The translations under genes and the position numbers were made by a program. DNA of 5,154 bases from positions 1 through 5,154 of the forward strand of contig JBKHJZ010000218.1 of NCBI GenBank assembly GCA_046537875.1. The letters are read 5' to 3'. Positions 1 to 5,154 of the stretch are shown here, in pieces (positions within the stretch are counted from its first letter, which is position 1; the number at the start of each line of letters is the position of its first letter). The notes beneath the pieces were generated by a model. The model worked only from the letters and a program-made list of their open reading frames with translations, searched no databases and was not told where the DNA came from. This DNA comes from JBKHJZ01 sp046537875 (GTDB lineage Bacteria; Actinomycetota; Acidimicrobiia; Acidimicrobiales; VFJN01).

Positions 1-252
1 CTCGGGATCGATCCGCAGCAGTACCGGCTCGCCGGTCTCGAGCGCCATCAGCGCCTGCGCCTGCACGCTGGCCTCGGCGCACTCGCCGCCCACGAAGCCC
101 ACGATCGAACCGTCGTCGAGCACCAGCGCGGAGTCGCCGGCCCGGGCCGACGTCGGTCGCTCGGCGCGGACCACGGTGGCCGAGACGAACGGCCGGCGCT
201 CGGCGCGCAGGCGGTCGGCGGCCGACCGTACCTCTCCGGCCGTGCTGGTCAC
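1..252 (-). CDS. XdhC/CoxI-family molybdoenzyme maturation protein, N-terminal part (cut by window edge)
   Basis: The first 84 codons are visible and the reading frame runs open off the left edge. The translation begins MTSTAGEVRSAADRL and contains RPFVSATVVRAERPTSARAG and then, at about residues 51-60, VGFVGGECAE. This matches the N-terminal XdhC/CoxI domain, whose hallmark is a G-x-V-x-GG-x-C-x-E segment; the Cys here is residue 58. Family members bind or sulfurate molybdenum cofactor and deliver it to xanthine-dehydrogenase-type enzymes, so this protein probably matures the CO dehydrogenase encoded just upstream. The start is GTG at 252-250: an in-frame TGA lies about 30 bases upstream, no ATG intervenes, and GAGGGG at 267-262 sits 9 bases before it. 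The gene follows coxL after 57 bases on the same strand with no visible terminator, so it is probably in the same operon. Paralogues in cox clusters are called CoxF or CoxI; the visible part does not decide which, nor whether the C-terminal Rossmann domain is present. Confidence 0.85.
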   Translation of the reverse strand, partial: MTSTAGEVRSAADRLRAERRPFVSATVVRAERPTSARAGDSALVLDDGSIVGFVGGECAEASVQAQALMALETGEPVLLRIDPE

Positions 253-309
253 CCGGCTGCGCCCCTCACCGAACCAGCTCCCTCACGCGTGGCCCCCACG
301 TCGGCACCC
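253..309. other. Short spacer between coxL and the XdhC-family gene
   Basis: The 57 bases contain the GAGGGG ribosome binding site of the downstream gene (267-262, minus strand) and a small perfect hairpin CGTGG-GGG-CCACG (300-288, minus strand). The hairpin has only five stem pairs and no following U tract, so it is not a convincing terminator. Read-through from coxL is expected. Confidence 0.5.
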
Positions 310-2678
<2,369 letters not shown>

Positions 2679-2682
<4 letters not shown>

Positions 2683-3194
2683 CCCGCTGCCACCTCCTCC
2701 GACTCGGTCTCCGACCCGGCCCCGGCCGCCTCCCCTGCGGGGTGCTGGGCGGCCCACCGCACGGCCCGGACGATGTTCTCGTACCCGGTGCAGCGGCAGA
2801 TCTGGCCCGACAGCGCCTCGCGGATGGTCTCGTCCGAGGGTTCGGCCTCGTGGTCGAGCAGCCACCGGGCGGTCAACATCATCCCCGGCGTGCAGAACCC
2901 GCACTGGAGGCCGTGCTCCTCGATGAAGCCCTGCTGGACGGGGTCGAGCTGGCCGTCGCGCTCGAGGTCCTCGACCGTGCGGATCTCGCGGCCGCCGGCC
3001 ATCGGCGCGAGCACCGTGCAGCTCTTCACCGGCTCGCCGTCCATCCACACCACGCAGGTGCCGCAGTTGGAGGTGTCGCACCCCCAGTGGGTGCCGGTCA
3101 GGCCGAGCACGTCGCGGATGAAGTGCACGAGCAGCATCCGGGGCTCGACGTCCCGGGTGACCTCCTCGCCGTTCACGGTCATCGTCACCTGCAT
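2679..3194 (-). CDS. coxS: Aerobic carbon monoxide dehydrogenase small (iron-sulfur) subunit
   Basis: The 171-residue protein carries electrons from the Mo-Cu site in CoxL to FAD in CoxM. All eight cluster cysteines are present: Cys39, 44, 47 and 59 (GCDTSNCGTC and KSC) for the plant-ferredoxin-type [2Fe-2S] cluster, and Cys98, 101, 133 and 135 (QCGFC and ICRC) for the second, helical-domain cluster. The length fits the family (about 160-170). The last 20 or so residues are a Gly/Ala/Glu tail, and its codons include the coxL ribosome binding site. Start choice: ATG at 3194-3192 gives the usual family opening MxVTMTVNG and lies 7 bases after AGGAGG (3207-3202). A GTG at 3200-3198 would add two residues and overlap the coxM stop as GTGA, but is only 1 base from that AGGAGG; it cannot be excluded. 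The gene sits between coxM and coxL in the standard M-S-L order and is almost certainly co-transcribed with both. Confidence 0.96.
2691..2699 (-). promoter_or_regulatory. coxL ribosome binding site embedded in the end of coxS
   Basis: On the minus strand this reads GAGGAGGTG, a near-perfect anti-16S match, with AGGAGGT ending 9 bases before the coxL ATG. In the coxS frame it encodes Glu-Glu-Val six codons before the stop. With the ATGA stop/start overlap it decides the coxL start and suggests translational coupling. Confidence 0.85.
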
Positions 3195-3196
3195 CG

Positions 3197-4072
3197 TCAC
3201 GCCTCCTCCCCCCGGGCGCGGGCGGTCGCCCGGCGCAGTGCCCGCAACGTCAGCTCACCGGCGAGGTGCCGCTTGTAGTCGGCCGGACCCCGCTGGTCGC
3301 TGACCGGATCGCAGGCCTCGGCGGCCGCTGCGGCCGCGGCCGCGAACCGGTCCTCGGTGGCCGGGCCGCCCGTGAGCGCCTCGACGGCGGCGGGCGCCCG
3401 GAAGTTCTCGGCGCCGACGGCGGCCAGCCCGATGCCGGCGTCGGTGATCGTGTCACCCTCGAGGGTCACGCAGGCGCCGGCGGCGGCGACCGCCCAGTCG
3501 CCGACCCGGCGCTCCACCTTCTCGTAGGCGCTGCCCCGGCCGGGCCGGATCGGGATGCGCACCTCGGTGAGCATCTCGGCGTCGTCGACCGCGGTGGTGT
3601 ACGGCCCGACGTGGAACTCCTCGCTGGGCACCACCCGCTCGCCCGACGACGAGCGGATGACCATCTGGGCCGACACCGCGGCGAACGCCGCGGACAGGTC
3701 CTCGGACGGGTCTGCCTGGCAGATCGATCCGCCGATCGTGCCCCGGTTGCGCACGATCGGGTCGGCGATGACCCGCTCGGCGTCGGCGAAGATCGGGTAG
3801 TACTCGCGCGCCACGGGCGACTCGAGCAGGTCTCGGTGGCGGGCGAGCGCGCCGATCCGCAGGTCGTCCCCCTCCCGGCGGATGTAGGCCAGGTCGGACA
3901 GGTCGTTGATGTCGATCAGCACCTCGGGCCGGGCGAGACGGAGCTTCATCATCGGGATCAGGCTGTGGCCCCCCGCGATCAGCCTCGCCTCGGGCCCGTA
4001 GCGCTCCAGCAGCCCGAGCGCCTCGTCGACGCTCGTGGCCCGCTCGTACTCGACGGGTGCAGGTACTTGCAT
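3197..4072 (-). CDS. coxM: Aerobic carbon monoxide dehydrogenase medium (FAD-binding) subunit
   Basis: The 291-residue flavoprotein subunit takes electrons from the CoxS clusters onto FAD and passes them to the respiratory chain. It matches the CoxM/xanthine dehydrogenase FAD-domain family in length (about 290) and motifs: AGGHS at residues 33-37 and TIGG at 112-115 are the two FAD-contacting loops, followed by the ICQADPSEDL segment (117-126) and ERRVGDWAVAAAGA (187-200). The C-terminal third corresponds to the CO dehydrogenase flavoprotein C-terminal domain and includes an eight-alanine run (244-251). The protein opens with MQVPAPVEYERATS, a typical family N-terminus, and the ATG is preceded by a GAGGGGGA purine stretch (4084-4077), a moderate Shine-Dalgarno. 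It is the first gene of the minus-strand operon, facing a divergent LysR-type gene across 115 bases. It ends GAG GAG GCG TGA, which supplies the ribosome binding site of coxS. No frame damage or missing motif is seen. Confidence 0.96.
   Translation of the reverse strand: MQVPAPVEYERATSVDEALGLLERYGPEARLIAGGHSLIPMMKLRLARPEVLIDINDLSDLAYIRREGDDLRIGALARHRDLLESPVAREYYPIFADAERVIADPIVRNRGTIGGSICQADPSEDLSAAFAAVSAQMVIRSSSGERVVPSEEFHVGPYTTAVDDAEMLTEVRIPIRPGRGSAYEKVERRVGDWAVAAAGACVTLEGDTITDAGIGLAAVGAENFRAPAAVEALTGGPATEDRFAAAAAAAAEACDPVSDQRGPADYKRHLAGELTLRALRRATARARGEEA
3202..3207 (-). promoter_or_regulatory. coxS ribosome binding site embedded in the end of coxM
   Basis: AGGAGG on the minus strand lies within the Glu-Glu-Ala codons just before the coxM stop. 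It is 7 bases from the ATG at 3194 and only 1 base from the GTG at 3200, which favours the ATG as the coxS start. Confidence 0.8.
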
Positions 4073-4113
4073 GGCGTCCCCCTCGGCGGAATGCGGCCAC
4101 GGTCGCGCCCGGT

Positions 4114-4140
4114 GGTTGCTGCGTCAACGAGCAGATAACC
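4114..4140. promoter_or_regulatory. Nested inverted repeat, candidate LysR-type operator 1
   Basis: The site reads GGTT, one base, CTGC, eight bases, GCAG, two bases, AACC. The inner arms CTGC/GCAG (4119-4122 and 4131-4134) are perfect and centred at 4126.5; the outer arms GGTT/AACC are also complementary but offset by one base. LysR-type proteins bind short interrupted dyads in divergent intergenic regions such as this. It overlaps the candidate minus-strand -35 hexamer TTGACG of the cox operon. It does not contain the textbook T-N11-A; the symmetric T and A are 12 apart. Confidence 0.4.
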
Positions 4141-4156
4141 GATCGCTTAACATCGG
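4136..4156. promoter_or_regulatory. Overlapping inverted repeats, candidate LysR-type operator 2
   Basis: Two dyads overlap here. TAACCGATCGCTTA (4136-4149) is a palindrome apart from one mismatched pair. CCGAT, eight bases, ATCGG (4139-4156) has perfect five-base arms and is centred at 4147.5, which is 21 bases (two helical turns) from the centre of operator 1 and uses the same eight-base spacer. The site covers the candidate -10 (TAACAT, 4148-4153) of the regulator gene, so binding here could repress that gene while serving as the upstream recognition site for cox. Role inferred from symmetry and position only. Confidence 0.4.
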
Positions 4157-4187
4157 ACTCTCCGGTGACCCGGGGGAAGGGGACGCG

Positions 4188-5153
4188 ATGACGCTCACCC
4201 AGCTCGAGGCCTTCGTCCTGGTCGCCCGCCTGGGCTCGGTCAAGGCCGCGGCGCGGACCCTCGGCGTGTCGGAGCCCGCCGTCTCGAGCGCGCTCGCCAC
4301 CCTCCGCCACCAGCTCGGCGACACGCTGATCGAGCGGAGCGCGACCGGCATGGCGCTCACGCCGGGCGGCCGGCGGCTGGTGCCGATCGCCTCACAGATG
4401 GTGGGCCTGGCGGTGGAGGCCGAGGCGGCGATCCGGCAGGCGCAGGGCGCCCCCGAGCAGCTGCGGATCGTGGCCACGAGCGAGCTGGCCGAGACGGTCG
4501 CCCCCGCGCTCGTCGCGGCGTTCACCGCCCGCGCCAAGGCCACCGAGGTGTCGGTGGGAGTCTGTGCCACCGAGGACATGGCCGCAGTGCTCCAGGAGCG
4601 CCTGGCCGACGTGGCGCTTGGTCCCCGGCTCGCGTGCGACGGGTTCCCGCCGCTGGAGTGCAGCCCCCTGTTCCGCTTCCGCCTGGTGTTCGTGGCGGCG
4701 GCCGACCACCCGCTCGCCAGGTGCACCACCATCGAGCCGGCGGTGCTGGCCCGGGAGACCTGGCTGGTCGGCCCGGATGCCACCGACGCCGGGACACCGG
4801 TTCGTCACCTGCTCGACCGCCTGGACGTGGCGGACGATCGCATCCGGGTCTACGCCAGCCACGCCGCGGCCCTGGCCGACGCCGAGCTCGGCCGGGGTGT
4901 GGCGCCCGCGATCGCCCAGGTGGTGGGCGGCGACCCCGAACGCACCGGCCTGATCACGCTGCCGGTGCGTGGCACCCCCGCCCACCTGCTCTGGCACATC
5001 ACGATGCTGGGCGCCGACCGGCGCTCGCTGAGCGCCGCCGCCTTCCGCCGGTTCGTCGGCACGCCGGCGGCCACCCAGGCGATGCACGCGCCCCAGCGGG
5101 GCGTGCCGCCCAGCCAGTTCCGCCCGCCGGTGCACGTGACGATCTGGAACTGA
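4188..5153 (+). CDS. LysR-type transcriptional regulator, probable regulator of the CO dehydrogenase operon
   Basis: The complete 321-residue protein has a LysR-type N-terminal winged helix-turn-helix: MTLTQLEAFVLVARLGSVKA then AARTLGVSEPAVSSALATLR (about residues 1-60), with TPGGRRL (58-64) closing the DNA-binding part. A linker helix follows to about residue 88. Residues about 91-295 form a substrate-binding-type effector domain (starts LRIVATSELAETVAP). After the usual end of the fold there is a proline-rich tail (300-321) containing HAPQRGVPP and ending PVHVTIWN. The start is the ATG at 4188, which gives the family's standard opening and has an AAGGGGA purine stretch (4177-4183) 4 bases upstream; in-frame starts further upstream would reach into the coxM reading region and add unrelated sequence. 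It is divergent from coxM. A LysR-type gene (CutR) divergent from or near CO dehydrogenase genes is known from mycobacteria, so control of the cox operon is likely. The effector is unknown; orthology to CutR is inferred from context. Confidence 0.93.
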   Translation: MTLTQLEAFVLVARLGSVKAAARTLGVSEPAVSSALATLRHQLGDTLIERSATGMALTPGGRRLVPIASQMVGLAVEAEAAIRQAQGAPEQLRIVATSELAETVAPALVAAFTARAKATEVSVGVCATEDMAAVLQERLADVALGPRLACDGFPPLECSPLFRFRLVFVAAADHPLARCTTIEPAVLARETWLVGPDATDAGTPVRHLLDRLDVADDRIRVYASHAAALADAELGRGVAPAIAQVVGGDPERTGLITLPVRGTPAHLLWHITMLGADRRSLSAAAFRRFVGTPAATQAMHAPQRGVPPSQFRPPVHVTIWN

Positions 5154-5154
5154 C

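Larger units (their letters stand above)
4073..4187. promoter_or_regulatory. Divergent control region between coxM and the LysR-type gene
   Basis: These 115 bases separate two divergent start codons and must hold both promoters. The centre (about 4112-4160) is visibly richer in A and T than the flanking coding DNA and contains the operator-like dyads listed separately. For coxM, a TTGACG hexamer on the minus strand (4127-4122) could be a -35 element, with GACCGT (4104-4099) 17 bases on as a poor -10; this would put transcription start near 4092. For the regulator gene, TAACAT (4148-4153) is a possible -10 with no convincing -35. The promoter assignments are weak guesses from sequence; the existence of a control region follows from gene arrangement. 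Confidence 0.7.

Noticed and set aside
288..300. CGTGG-GGG-CCACG hairpin as a terminator after coxL
   Set aside because: Only five stem pairs and no U tract follow, and the same-strand XdhC-family gene starts a few dozen bases later. In DNA this GC-rich such small hairpins are expected by chance.
2683..3081. Upstream extension of the coxL frame to 3081, giving a 923-residue protein
   Set aside because: The extra 133 codons lie out of frame within coxS and show no family similarity. The ATG at 2682 has a strong ribosome binding site and the normal CoxL N-terminus, so this is not a fusion.
4035..4187. Extended start for the LysR-type protein at 4035
   Set aside because: The extension would overlap the 5' end of coxM and add 51 residues before the standard LysR opening at 4188, which has its own purine-rich ribosome binding site.

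Overview
This is a high-GC window (third codon positions almost all G or C) that looks like actinobacterial chromosome. It carries the structural genes of an aerobic (Mo-Cu-Se-free, [CuSMoO2]-type) carbon monoxide dehydrogenase and a divergently transcribed LysR-type regulator. The exact taxon cannot be fixed from the sequence. The GC bias, the M-S-L gene order and the regulator arrangement fit actinobacteria such as mycobacteria or acidimicrobia.

Layout from right to left on the minus strand: coxM (FAD subunit, 4072 to 3197), coxS (two [2Fe-2S] clusters, about 3194 to 2679), coxL (molybdenum-copper catalytic subunit, 2682 to 310), a 57-base gap, and the first 84 codons of an XdhC/CoxI-family maturation gene (252 to beyond the left edge). 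The three structural genes are packed tightly. At both junctions the Shine-Dalgarno sequence of the next gene is embedded in Glu-Glu codons at the end of the previous one, so translation is probably coupled. On the plus strand, 4188 to 5153 encodes a complete LysR-type regulator. The 115 bases between coxM and this gene hold overlapping dyad symmetries that probably include its operators.

CoxL carries the form I signature AYACSFR, whose Cys would hold the copper-sulfur arm of the active site, and the GVGE motif with the base glutamate. Together with intact FAD and Fe-S motifs this points to a real CO-oxidising enzyme rather than a form II or other xanthine-oxidase-family hydroxylase. Electrons from CO would pass Mo/Cu to the two [2Fe-2S] clusters of CoxS, then to FAD in CoxM, and then to the respiratory chain. 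The XdhC-like protein probably helps load or mature the molybdenum cofactor. The LysR protein probably controls the operon and itself.

I do not see an undescribed system here. The points most worth following are the paired operator-like dyads 21 bp apart, the unusual C-terminal tail of the LysR protein, and the overlap-encoded ribosome binding sites. The left edge cuts the XdhC gene, so any further cox accessory genes (coxD, coxE, coxG types) lie outside the window.
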